A stretch of DNA of 64,000 nucleotides from the NCBI RefSeq assembly GCF_014805685.1, contig NC_060890.1:25355500-25419499 (forward strand), written 5' to 3'. Under the pieces are notes generated by a model that did not search any database, had not been told where the DNA came from, and was given only the letters and a program-made list of their open reading frames with translations. This DNA is from Silurus meridionalis (lineage: Eukaryota > Chordata > Actinopteri > Siluriformes > Siluridae). Each line of letters opens with the position of its first letter. Positions within the stretch are counted from its first letter, which is position 1. The position numbers were made by a program, and so were the translations under genes. Shown piece by piece: positions 11,166 through 22,050 of this stretch.

Positions 11166-13554
11166 CCATGTCACATTTATCATCTTCTGATTACAAGCTC
11201 ACATCATCAAGCACTAGAAGTAAAGATATTAGAGCAGTACCACAAAAGAAGAGAAAACCACATCTGCAATACACCTTCATGAGGTTCACAGATAAACAAG
11301 TATAGGATTTTTGCTAAATGTGTAAAAAGTTAAATTGACACGTCTGCAGCGTTCCTGTCCGTGTCTGATTTTTCCCAGCACAGAGCCCCATTCCGTCGCT
11401 GTTTTTCCAGCCAGGAATGTTTACATGATTTTCACTGTTTTGTTGTAGAGTAAGACGTTGTGGTTGTTCTGCATTACCGTACAGGTTTCTTTCGTAACCA
11501 TCGACACGCCAGGGTTGTCAAAATGTTTATCTGCAGGATTTTGTTTACCACGCGAAGACACAAATCGCCTCTCAGACAACGTTTTTGCGACTGTATCGAA
11601 TGTCCTTGTTTCCACCGCGCGATCGCATGGAGCCTAGATGTAATTACGCAAAACCTGGCGAACGAGATGAGATAATTAGCTTAGAAAGCTGCGTTTCCAG
11701 TACACCTAATTGCCGGTCATGCTAACTAAACTTTATTCCTCGTTGTCGATTCTTTGCGCAATTCAATACGAAGACATCACGAGGAAACGTTTACGTGTCG
11801 TAGTCGACTGCGCAAAACGCTTGTTTAGGTAAAACACCCCGTCGGGTTTTTGATAATCCGAGATAACGCGATGAATCGGATGTAGAAAAGTTTGGCCCGT
11901 CTAAACTAAGAGCGTTATCTCATGCTGCAGGCCTGATCCTGATCAGCATGCCGTCACGGGCTATGAACAGCTGGAATAGGTGAAATCTAAATAAACAGAT
12001 ATTTTCTCTGAAATATAAATCTGTAGCATCTGTCTGATGAGTGAGGCTCTGTGTTCCATAAGGATCCGTTATAGGATTTTTGCTTGTCCTCTTATACGTC
12101 ACCACTGGGTAGAATTGTGTAAATTCTAAAAAATAGCAGTGGAAAATGAAACAGTGATAATCCAGGTATTACACAGGAGACCTTATCGGAGAGCAGGGAG
12201 CTCAAAAAAGATCAGTTCAGCCATATTTATCTGTCGTTACGTGATTATCGGACACGTCTCGTGTGCTTTTATTATCTTTGAGCTCTGTTTTGCAGTCTGA
12301 TGAATACGAAGACGGGCTTAGCATCGATTAAATTACTTAGTGCGATCCATCACGAGCTCCTGGAAAGGAGCAGTGGAAGAACCGGAAAGCAAAGCGCTTC
12401 GGTCTGAATGGCCTCCAGAGAAAACAGTTTGAGCGCCGTGTCCCCGATAAGAAGTCCGAGTTCTGTTTGCCAAACAGAAACCTACGAATAAGATAACAGA
12501 CCTTTAAACGTTTTGTGATTCTTTTCTTTGGACCCTCTTGCTGTGCTGATAGTTTAAAATACAACCCCCATTTCCACTCTATTAAAGATAAAGGCGGTGA
12601 GTAGGTAGAGCTGCTCCTGCAGGAGGATTTCGTTCAGATCTTTTACAACCTTAACCACGCACTGAGAGATGAATAGGTACCGGGTTTGCCCCACCACTCG
12701 AGTGTCTTCTGCCAAGTCCACTCTGCTTCCTCCATGAATACTCGGGCTGAAGTTTCTAGCCTGCCAGGCCTTACACCAAACATCCTGCCAAGCCTTGATG
12801 AGACATCGTGCATTCCAGGAGAAACATTCTGCCCCAAAACAAAAAAAATGGATGTGGGTTATAAATATTCAAACAGAGCATGCTGAAACGGAGCACCATC
12901 AACTCAAGTTGTCTTGATTTACAGTACAGATAAACTCTATTTAGTCTACTCAGTGAGCCTTAAACGTATTAGTGGAATGTAATGTCCATAAATATAAGCT
13001 CTTCAGAATTCTTCTGATGCTCCACAATACTGGATTCTCCAGTAAACAGCACGACTGAGAACATTTCTTTTTCTCATTAACATTTCTGTTTATATCAGAA
13101 AAATCCAAACAGAACAAAACAGGACTGTAAATTAGGTTTGACCTCGAATATTCGAAGACGTCTTTGCAGACGTGTTATAGAACCAGGATCATGCCGTTTT
13201 GGTTATATTGGGATTCTCAGTGTCTGATTTCATATTCAAACACCGGTTTCCTCACAATCTCTCACACTTCACCGTATGTACATTACTGACCTGTCATATA
13301 CTTCATTCATACACTTGTTTATTTCCCTCAGTCTGTATAAGTGCTCTGAATTACAGAACTATCACTAAGCACCAGTGTTTATTTATGTTATGCTGCAATC
13401 ACAAAAGTATCGGGACACCAGAGATCCTACATCCATGAGTGGAAAGTTGAGACGATACCACATGATCACTGTGAGACCTGTATGTGTCTCGGATTTCTTT
13501 TCAAGTTGATCAAAAGTATTATTGTTCTAAACTCAAAAAATACAGATACATTCT
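11166..13554. other. Unassigned sequence
   Basis: I could not recognise a gene or a clear repeat in this 2.4 kb. The stretch from 11330 to 12600 is locally GC-balanced and looks unique within the window. A MITE-A-like terminal phrase (agtatcgggacacc) at about 13406 may be an isolated end. Confidence 0.4.
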
Positions 13555-13793
13555 ATTACCAAAAATATTGGGACACCTGACTTTTCCAGCCATCTGTGAT
13601 TCTTCCCCCAACTTTTAGCACGAAGTCAAAGGTACACACTAGTACTAGTCTTTGGATGCGCTAGAATGAAATTCTCTCTTCACTTGAACTAGGAGACACA
13701 AATGACGTTAGTGCACAAAGCCAGGTTAATGAAGACACATGGAGTTGTTGTAGAGCTCCAACCCTATTGAACATGAATGAGTGTGAACGCTGA
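13555..13793. mobile_element. MITE-A copy, left half (split by L2)
   Basis: It begins with the terminal block aaaatattgggacacctga and runs through tcacttgaactaggagac, gcacaaagccag and gagctccaaccctattgaa to gtgaacgctgac. It is then cut by an L2 fragment and resumes near 14414. It lies in the opposite orientation to the MITE-A copy at 2641. Confidence 0.65.
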
Positions 13794-14413
13794 CTGTCAT
13801 TCCAAGACTCGACTACTGCAGCTCTCTGCTGGCAGGTCTTCTCCTGAACGCTATTCGTCCACAGCAAATGATCCAAAACGCAGCTGCACGACTTGTGTTC
13901 AATCAGCCCAAGTTTTCCCACACCACCCCACTGCTGCGCTCCCTTCACTGGCTTCCAGTAGCTGCACGTATCAGATTCAAAACACTGATGCTTGCCTACA
14001 AGGCCAAAAATGGACCAGCTCCATCTTACCTCAGAGACTTTATCACATCTTGCACTGCACCACGCTGTCTGAGATCCTCCAGCACTGCTCGACTGGTACC
14101 ACCTTCTCTCAGAATGAGAGGTACCTACACTTCAAGACTCTTCTCTGTTCTGGCACCGAGGTGGTGGAATGAACTTCCCCTAGATGTCCGTACAGCAGAG
14201 TCCCTGATTATCTTCAAGCGACGACTGAAGACCTACCTCTTCCTGAAATACTTAAATTAGCACTTTCCAAGTTTGTAGAATTCAAGAGTTATATTTATAT
14301 TAAGTTTGTAATCTTGCGTACCAGTGTAGATTTATTCATTACTAGAGACTCACAGCACTTTTGTACGTCGCTCTGGATAAGGTAATGTCGCTCTGGATGT
14401 AAATGTAAATGTA
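13794..14413 (+). mobile_element. Short 5'-truncated L2-like LINE copy
   Basis: This is the same family as 2849-4246 but truncated much further downstream, so only the C-terminal region after the RT core is present. The frame from about 13797 to the stop at 14258-14260 is open and reads LDYCSSLLAGL, MIQNAAARLVFNQPKFSH, LRSLHWLPVAARIRFKT and WWNELPLDVRTAESL, ending LKYLN. This copy keeps the two bases lost in the larger copy. The L2-type tail follows and is slightly rearranged (a duplicated gtcgctctggat). It encodes no RT or endonuclease and cannot move by itself. Confidence 0.85.
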
Positions 14414-14590
14414 ACACCCATGTAGCTGCATAAATCTCACACAAATCTCCACAAAATCTAGTGGAACATCTTCCCAGAAGAGTGGAGGTTATTATTAGAG
14501 CAAATGGGCTCTACATGTGGAATAAAACATTCAATAAGAAGCACACAGCAATGCTCGGGTGTCCACAAGCTTATTGGCAATCCGTATTGT
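14414..14590. mobile_element. MITE-A copy, right half
   Basis: MITE-A resumes with acacccatgtagctg, ctccacaaaatctagtgga, catcttcccagaagagtgga and aagcacacagcaatgctcgg. About 50-60 bases of the expected element between the two halves are absent, so the L2 insertion was accompanied or followed by a small deletion. Confidence 0.6.
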
Positions 14591-15598
14591 TACAATTATT
14601 CAGTGTAGGCAGTGCACGGATGCAGACTTTATAACGTGTATACGTAAGTCATGAATGTGTGCGAGGAGGCTGCTACCTCGGCGCACTCGTCCTCTCGCCG
14701 AGCCAAACCACATTCCTGCAGCAGCTGCCATCACCGCCATCTGCAGCGTTGACGCTGTTCCACTGCTCTCGGCTGAAGAATTTATTTAACTTTCGCTTTA
14801 GAAATATTAGCCGCAAAAACATGGGCTCTAAGGTTTGCGTCTGCCTTTCTCTTCATCTCCCCCTCTTTCACATTCAGGTCATTATGCACAGTGGTTTTGG
14901 GGCCTTCTGATTTGTGATGTTTTTTCTGCCGTTCTCTTGCGGAAGGCTGCGTGTGCCCTGGCATGGCCTGAGATGGCTGCTTCAAACCGACACGAATGCC
15001 AGGTTTCTCTAAACACACATTCACATCTAATATTCGTTTATATACATATATATTGGCATAAACGTTAACGATGAGATGAACGTCCCTTTTAACATACTTG
15101 CATGGGTATATTTCTATAGAATTATTTGAATTATAAGCTATTCTTTTATTATTTAGAAAGTGACCAATTATTTGTGACCAATATTTTGTATGTAGATCGA
15201 TTTCTCCTCTGTTTCTCGAGCGCGTTCTCTCAGCACCGCAGCTGCTACGTGAATATGACGTTTCACAATTTGTAATGCTGGAAACAAGTGGTGTAAATTA
15301 AATGCAGAAATGCACACGTGTACAAGAAACAAAGTTATAAGATTTATAAGCAGAGACAATTTCCCTCTTCCTATATATTGAATGACAGATGTCTTGTCCA
15401 ATGAGGTTCAACGTACCTGCGCAAATGGCAATAAACTCGAAAACTGGGCGTCACATAGAATACAGATTAACATGGCAGAGGTAGAGCTGCATCTTCCTGC
15501 AGACAGAACAGGAATCGAACGTATGGTTTCATTTAATCTTTTTTATTTTTGCACTACAATGTGTGTGTAAGGGCCATGTTTAGAAGTCAGAAGGCACT
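14591..15598. other. Unassigned, locally GC-richer unique sequence
   Basis: The part at 14640-15010 is GC-richer than its surroundings and has no visible repeat. No coding exon could be supported. It is a candidate conserved non-coding element only. Confidence 0.35.
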
Positions 15599-16072
15599 TA
15601 CCGTATTTTTTGGACTATACGGTATACGGTAACTATTAATATATGGATTTTTCCTGGGTTTTTCCCGGTTTCACAAACTTCAAGCTAAAAAACTGGACCC
15701 CATAACATTAGACCAATGAAATTTCCGAACGGAAAATTATTTTTCTTGGCAACACCGTTATAGGTTAGTCAAAGAAACTTAGAAATGAGCATCAGAAAAT
15801 AATAAGGACATATTCCTCAGTCTTGCACACATGCAGTAATACCGGAAAAATGCGGCGGCAGCCTATTCCCATAATACCGCTCTGCTCTTAAAGGAGCCAC
15901 AACATATTTCACCCGTTACACCGTGTAACAGACACTGTCTTTCATTAAAGCGTGTGTAAAGTTCATTAGTTTCAGTGTAGGAAACTTATAGACAGGTGCG
16001 GCGTATTTATGTTCAAAATAAAAATCTTTGTAAAATTTATTGGGTGCGGCTTATATATGGGTGTAAAGTAAA
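15599..16072. mobile_element. MITE-B, second copy (rearranged)
   Basis: It starts with taccgtattttttggactat and shares tttttcccggtttcacaaac, aactggaccccataacatta, ttatagacaggtgcggc and gggtgcggcttatatatggg with the copy at 1134-1704. The far terminal repeat is missing, and part of the left end is duplicated (acggtatacggta). Confidence 0.6.
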
Positions 16073-16377
16073 GAATGGGGTGACACTTCAACCAATAAAC
16101 AAGCAGAGAAACTACGCATAGGCTTCGCTACTACAGAACTGTATACTGAACAGTACACGTACTCTCTATACATGTTATTCAGTGAACTGTATTTGTACCA
16201 ATTTCCAAAATTCTCGCTATATTCTTGCAAATGTTTTCTGTATGTTTAAAGTGTGTGGAAGGAGGATTTGCGCCTTTAACCAAAAAAAAACCATTTTTTT
16301 GGGGTGGCGTCTGTTTATTGCAGTTTTTTGTTTATCGTGGGTGGTTCTGGAACGTAAGCACCATATATACTGTACAC

Positions 16378-16379
<2 letters not shown>

Positions 16380-16442
<63 letters not shown>
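16380..16442. repeat. (AT)n microsatellite
   Basis: An uninterrupted AT dinucleotide run of about 63 bp. The YIYIYI open frames across it are artefacts. Confidence 0.98.
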
Positions 16443-16446
<4 letters not shown>

Positions 16447-17227
16447 ATAAAGAACTCATTAAAGAAAGATGTGGCAGAACTACTGGATGAAGGAGTCGAG
16501 ACGGCATAAATATACAGGTTTTCTTTATAAATATACATTTTTCACCCAAATAGCATCTAGAACAAGATAGCAAATGATAGAAGAAAGGCTTTCCAGCCTA
16601 CAAAAATACGTCCATGATTTTATGACTCGAGGTGATGACTTCTAGCTGGACACTGACCGGCGTGGACGAGGTAAGCTCAGGACAGACCCATCTCTCAGAC
16701 CTCCCCAACCACCCCCCCACCCCCGCACCGAACCTCTGAAATGCATTCTTGCATGAGAGTTATGCTTTCTCTGTGTTTGCCTTGGTCAAAGCAACATCCT
16801 TTATTTTCTGACGGATTGAACGGCAACGTTGATCAAACACAGTTGGACAGCGAGAGCTTATCACTCAATCTAAAGAAAGCCGTTCCGTGTTCACGCTTCG
16901 CTTTCTTTTTAATCCTCGGAAAAGCCGGCGTCTAGGAAACAGTCACGCGAATGTTCACATTTGTACCTTTGGTTTGGTGGATTTAGTTTTCACGAAGTGG
17001 AAATCCTACTGTAATGGCTGTCTCGTGTCAATTAATTGAGAAGTGATTCGTTCCCGAGCTCGTGATTGGCTACACTAAATCTACAGATTCAAAAGCAATG
17101 CTCATTAAAAAAAAATCCTTCAAAATGCTCATATAATTGCTTAATATATAGCAATTAAATATTGGATATGTACTTTTTATGAAGCCATCCATAAAAGCCA
17201 TCTTCTTCTTATAAAGATCTACAGGAT
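16443..17227. other. Unassigned sequence
   Basis: I see no gene or clear repeat. A short C-rich run lies near 16708-16725. Confidence 0.45.
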
Positions 17228-17672
17228 TAAAAACGTATTGGGACACCTGACTTTACCAGCAATATGCATTTCTTCTCCAAAGTATCAGCACAAATTTGGA
17301 TCCCAACAATTCTCTTTGGTTGTGGAACCATGACATTTTTTCCTTCACTTGAACTATGAGACTCAAACCTGTTCCAGCATGACAATGAACAATCCTGTGC
17401 ACAAAGCCAGCTCAATGAAGATCTGGGTTGGAATGGAAGATCACCTGCTATAGAATCCTAACCCCATTGCATTGAAGTGACCCCAGGCCTCCTCATCTCA
17501 TCTCCATCACTACCTTAACATATACCCTTGTAGCTAAAAGAGCAACATCTGCCCAGAAGAATGGAGATCATTATAACAGTAAAATGGAGACTAAATGTGG
17601 AATTGGACATTGAACAAGAAGCACATAGCAATCTAATGGTCAGGTGTCCACATACTTTTGTCCCTATATTGG
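17228..17672. mobile_element. MITE-A, near-complete copy
   Basis: Both ends are present: aaaacgtattgggacacctga on the left, and ggtcaggtgtccacatact followed by tttgtccctatatt on the right. These are inverted repeats of one another. At about 445 bp it is the best reference copy in the window. It has no transposase frame, so it is non-autonomous. The ends resemble those of TA-target Tc1/mariner-type MITEs, but I cannot fix the superfamily by eye. Confidence 0.7.
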
Positions 17673-18194
17673 ATACTAGCAATGGCTAATGGCAGGGAGG
17701 GGCAGTATTTTGTATTTTTTTTGTTTATTATTCGAGATGAAAATGGCTTCATAATTGTTTATCAAAATACTTTATTGTTTTGTATTTTCATAGTTTTACT
17801 GTAAAATACTTTGTTAAAGGTTCTACATGATGACATCACAAAAACATGGCCTCTGATTGGTGCCTACTCAGTATTTTGCGCAGACTTGTTGAGATCAGAA
17901 CAGAAAATTGATCCGTATGGAGGAAGGTGGTGAAGGTCAGCTGTGGCTCGGCCTGAGAAAAGCTGCTGCTATCAAACATTGTTTACTAAATCAACCGAGT
18001 CGGTGTGATGGTGAAGGAACGGATCAAACAGACCAGTAATGAAAGATTTGTAAAGAAATTTCATGCTCATTGTAAAATTCCTTTTTAGTTTTTTAAAAAT
18101 ACAAAAATACAGTAGTTTATTTTCATACAATTAGAGTTAAGGAATTTGGTATTTTATTTTAAAATGCATTCTGATGTGCCTTTGATCAAGGCAT
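17673..18194. other. Unassigned sequence
   Basis: I see no gene or repeat that I can name. Confidence 0.45.
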
Positions 18195-18264
18195 ACAAGA
18201 GACAGAACCAGGGGAGAACAGGGGACAGCGAGAGACAGAGAGAGACAGAACCAGTAGAGGGGAA

Positions 18265-18317
<53 letters not shown>

Positions 18318-18331
18318 ACCAGTAGGGGTGG

Positions 18332-18386
<55 letters not shown>

Positions 18387-18400
18387 ACCAATAGAAGGAA
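18195..18400. repeat. Composite (GA)n block with triplicated spacer
   Basis: The segment gagacagaaccagtaga and its variants occurs at about 18241, 18310 and 18379, each followed by a purine run; the first two runs expand into long (GA)n arrays. It looks like a short unit duplicated together with its microsatellite. The long serine/leucine-rich frames on the minus strand are repeat artefacts. Confidence 0.9.
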
Positions 18401-18676
18401 AAAGAACTAAACAAAGAGAAACTTGGTTTAACAGAGGGCAAAATGGAAACATTAGAAGAATAAAACAGAGCCAGGCTGAGAGAGACAGAACCAAAGTATG
18501 AAGGAGAAATGGAGTAGAAGAGAGAAAGAGACAGGTGGAGACAGAGTAGAACTGAGAAACATAACTAAGGAAAGATGGATGGAAACAAAGCAATAGAGAG
18601 ACAGAATGCTGTAAAAGGCAAAGACAAGGCAGACCAGTGGGAACAGAGTAAAAATTATAGACAGCCATCAAGAAAG

Positions 18677-18680
<4 letters not shown>

Positions 18681-18733
<53 letters not shown>
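18681..18733. repeat. (GA)n microsatellite
   Basis: A pure GA run of about 53 bp, next to a region rich in agagacaga motifs (18478-18610). Confidence 0.97.
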
Positions 18734-18737
<4 letters not shown>

Positions 18738-18739
18738 CA

Positions 18740-19200
18740 AAAATACATTTGTCAGTCGTCATCTTGGTGGTGTGTTTGGGGTCGTTATTATGCTTTAAAA
18801 CTGCCGTTTCTCCCCAGTTTCTGAAGGGAGGGCGTCATATTCTTCATTTTAATATTGTAATAACACTATTTATAAGTAAAAGTGCAATCATATATTTTTT
18901 ATCTTTTTATTTTTTAATAAATGTATTTTTTTTTTATTATTTAAAAATGTGCAATACCACATTTCCCCCCACTTTTTAAAGCTTATTTTATTTCTTTTTA
19001 TTTATCTTTTTATTTATTTCTTTTTTATCTTTTAATAAATGTATTTGTTTTTAAAAAATAAAAGTATATACATTTTTTAAAAATATAAATATTCTTTCAT
19101 ATTATTTTTATTATATTATTATATATTATATATTTATATAATTATTATATTATTATTTTCATATTTCTTTTTATTGACTTTTTTTAATTTATCTATTAAC
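18740..19200. other. AT-rich unassigned sequence
   Basis: Mostly T- and A-rich DNA with simple-sequence character, especially 18880-19200. No gene. Confidence 0.5.
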
Positions 19201-19204
19201 TGGA

Positions 19205-19635
19205 AGTTTTTGGCACCAAAACAAATTCCTTATAAGCGAAAATATAGTTGGCAGTAAAACTCTTTCTGATTCGGATTCTAATAGTAATCTTGTGTTAGTT
19301 TGAATGTTTTTTTTTTGAAGAGGAATTCTCTTGTTTAGTAGCTCTGGTTTTAAGATCTCACACAAATTAAGAAAAGCAAACTGTTATAAATAAAAACAAT
19401 TAACAAGAAAGGCTGAAGTTGACTAGACTAAATCGACCGTGGAATAAGTGTTTTAATGAGACAATATTTTGAGACATTTTGTTCTTTTCTAAAGACTAGA
19501 TATCTTTTCAAGAAATCCTACCGAGTGGAATGATCTCACTGCACTGGCAGATCATTTGACTTGTTTCTAGTCTGAATCTTCTTAAATCATGTGTTTATTT
19601 CTTATATTTATATGGTTATTTGTTGCAGTTATGCT
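19205..19635 (+). mobile_element. Repeat E copy
   Basis: It shares aatagtaatcttg, agactagatat, aagtggaatgatctcactg-type and tctgaatcttcttaaatcat blocks, and a terminal tttttgcagt-like end, with 35330-35795. The two copies are independent dispersed insertions. Confidence 0.55.
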
Positions 19636-20655
19636 AAAGTGTCCTTGGCAGCGTCAAAATCCGCCCCAAGCTCGTCGTCTAGGCAGGACCCGGGTTTTTT
19701 TTGGGATGTGTGAGTAATGTGCATGAGGTCGCCCATTTAGGACTTTAATAAGTACGTCTGTGGAAGTCATCCATTAGAAATGTTCAAATCATACATCAGG
19801 CTTATTGTCTGTGACCCAGACGACGGCGGTTTTGCTCCATTAATCCGCATAAAGGATATTACAAATTTATGAAACGTTCATACTGCCATAAGATCAGTTC
19901 GGGGAACAAATTCCTCTTGTATGTTTGAACGGATCGGCGCTTGAGCAGCATGAGGTTCTCCATCAGCACGGGTCAGTTTCATAGGCTTGAGGGGGAAAAA
20001 AACGTCTCCAGAAATCTCAGTATCTCTTAGTAATGTTTGCATGGCTCATAATCAACGCTCGGCTCGAGGAATGCGCGTCTCACAAACTGCACATGGCTCG
20101 CCGCTAAATAATGACCCGCTGGAGCATCGGTGCAGGCCAACTAATTATTCCAATATGAAGAAGACGGCAGATTTCATCATCACAAAGGAAATACCTACTC
20201 CTTTTGTTCTTCGTCTGTCGTCTTTCTTTCTGATGCATACTCGGATTTCTTTGTGTGCTACAACAGTGGTCACGAGGTTGATCAGAAGTAGAGCATCGTC
20301 TTGACGGGATCCTGCTTCCCAGCTTGATGGCGCTGAGCTTCACGAGCGTTTCTCAGCAAACAAAGGGTTTTAGATTGGAAGGGAATAACCTGATGGAACA
20401 TCGTTTAGGACTTGGTGGAAACATTTGCTCAGAGCAGGTTTCTGCTAGTCTACTTATAGACAAGGAAAGAGGACGAAAGAGGGGAAAGAGTGCATGATGA
20501 TAGAGTTCTATCATGCAGGATGGTGGCGGTTCCACTTGAGGATGTCATGAATACATGGCGTCTTTTTATAAAATTCGTCAGGACTGATAGAACCATAAAG
20601 ACGAACCAGTTTGCTATTGCAGAAATGTTCTATCAGACATCATGGAACATCTGGG
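19636..20655. other. Unassigned, apparently unique sequence
   Basis: No repeat blocks were recognised between about 19640 and 20150, and base composition is balanced. No exon could be supported. It is a candidate conserved non-coding region only. Confidence 0.35.
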
Positions 20656-20830
20656 GTAGTTGTGGCTCAAGGGGTTACTGAGCAGAAGGTCAGGTGTTCC
20701 AGTCCAAGCTCCACCAAGCTGCCACTGTGGGGCTCTTGAGCAAGGACCTTAACTCTCTCTGCTTTAGGATTTCCTGAAACATGGCTGATTCTGAGCTCTG
20801 ACCCCAACTTCCTATCAAGCTGTATAGGTA
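20656..20830 (+). mobile_element. SINE-2 copy
   Basis: The tRNA-like head (gtggctcaaggggttac, then ggtgttccagtccaagctc) is followed by the family body: caccaagctgccactgtggg, gctcttgagcaaggacctta and ctctgaccccaacttcctat. The A and B boxes of RNA polymerase III promoters are recognisable but degenerate. Confidence 0.6.
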
Positions 20831-20834
20831 AAGA

Positions 20835-21610
20835 TCTTAGTGATGGAAGATCGTATCATTTTAGTGACTCGGTTCTTTGACCCTCGTTCGTCAAAATTTT
20901 GTTCATTTGGCTCCTTTGTTCCCTGGTGGTCTAGTGGTTAGGATGCGGCGCTCTCACCGCTGTGGCCCAGGTTCGATCCCCGGTCTGGGAACCAACCCCA
21001 TCCACTCTTAGTGCCGGTCCCAAGCCCGGATAAATGGGGAGGGTTGCGTTAGGAAGGGCATCCAGCGTAAAAACGTGCCAAATCAAACATGTGGATGATC
21101 CCTGATGGGAGAAGCCGAAAGAAAGTTTTAGTTCATTTGGTTCCTTTGATCAGAAATGATATTTATATAATATATAATAGTTCCATGAATAAAAATATGA
21201 CAAATGATGATAAACAGAATAAGTAGCTTCATCTCTCATTCTTCTGTTCTGTATCATTAGTTCTTTTGTCATGTGACTCCTATTATTATTGCGACAATAA
21301 TGTTAAGATTCAGCCAAAAAAAACCCTGAACTATTGCATTGTGATAAAAGAACGAATGACTCGGACCAGAGGACTCAGGAGATGAACTTCTCAACTCTGT
21401 TTCCTGTGTAATGCATTGTGTAGCATCTATGGGAGTCACGTCGATAGGTACAACTACTCAGTTCTGTTTCCTGTACATAACCTACGGAGAATTCACGATG
21501 CTTTGCTCATGCGCATCCGGTAGAAAATAAAGGAATCACTCTTTGAAACTCTTTGAATCACTTTAAAAACTCGTTCAAAACAAGCGACTCGTTCATGAAC
21601 GGCTCATCAC
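20835..21610. mobile_element. Element G, interrupted by SINE-1
   Basis: The left end reads tagtgatggaagatcg and the right end reads atgaacggctcatcact, giving a short terminal inverted repeat agtgatg. The interior shares gtgactcggtt, aacgactcggacca-type, ctgtttcctgtgtaat and agcatctatgggagtca blocks with 27838-28262. It is interrupted at 20919-21130 by a tRNA-Glu SINE. No protein frame was seen. Confidence 0.5.
20919..21130 (+). mobile_element. SINE-1, tRNA-Glu-headed SINE with 18-bp target-site duplication
   Basis: The head (20920-20994) is nearly a complete tRNA-Glu with anticodon CTC at 20953-20955, A box tggtctagtgg, B box ggttcgatccc and a CCA after the acceptor stem. The acceptor stem carries mismatches (tccctgg against tctggga), so it is unlikely to be a working tRNA. 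The body follows (tagtgccggtcccaagccc, gggttgcgttaggaagggca, aaaacgtgccaaatcaaac) and the tail ends gggagaagccgaaagaaag. Direct repeats gttcatttggctcctttg (20901-20918) and gttcatttggttcctttg (21131-21148) flank it with one mismatch, which is the hallmark of LINE-driven insertion. A truncated minus-strand relative lies at 37708-37860. Confidence 0.88.
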
Positions 21611-21684
21611 TCATATATACATGGAGAAAGAAATTTGCTTTAATGTACATGAGACAAACACAAATCGACGAACTCTTCTGAACC

Positions 21685-22050
21685 CAAGACAACAAAAGTT
21701 TGTGGACACCTGACCATAAAATTAGTACTGTATGTGCTTCTTTTTTAACATCCAATTCCACATCCTCATTTGCTCCACACTTCTGGGAAGATGTTTCCAC
21801 TGGATTGAGGTTGTGAAGATTTGTGCTCTTTCAGCCACAAAGGCACAAAGTGCAATCAGCCTTTCAGTTCATCCCAAAGATGTTCACTAGGCTTGAGGTC
21901 AGATCTCTATAGCAGATCTTCCACTCCAAGCCACGTACACCATATGTTCATGGAACTCGGCTCCAACTTTGTGTTAACAGTTTGGAGAAGAAGCACATAT
22001 GGCTGGAAAAGTCAGGAGTCCCAATATTTTTGTTTATATAGTTTTACTTT
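21685..22050. mobile_element. MITE-A copy, both ends present
   Basis: It starts tttgtggacacctgaccat and ends ggaaaagtcaggagtccca followed by atatttttgtttatat. Both ends and several internal blocks match the copy at 17228, in reverse orientation and with an internal deletion. Confidence 0.65.

Noticed and set aside
18154..18740. Minus-strand leucine/serine-rich frame of 184 codons resembling a membrane protein
   Set aside because: The LS repeats are (GA)n in translation and the remainder has no conserved pattern.
20920..20994. Functional tRNA-Glu(CTC) gene
   Set aside because: The acceptor stem has mismatches, a SINE body and tail follow directly, and an 18-bp target-site duplication surrounds the whole unit.
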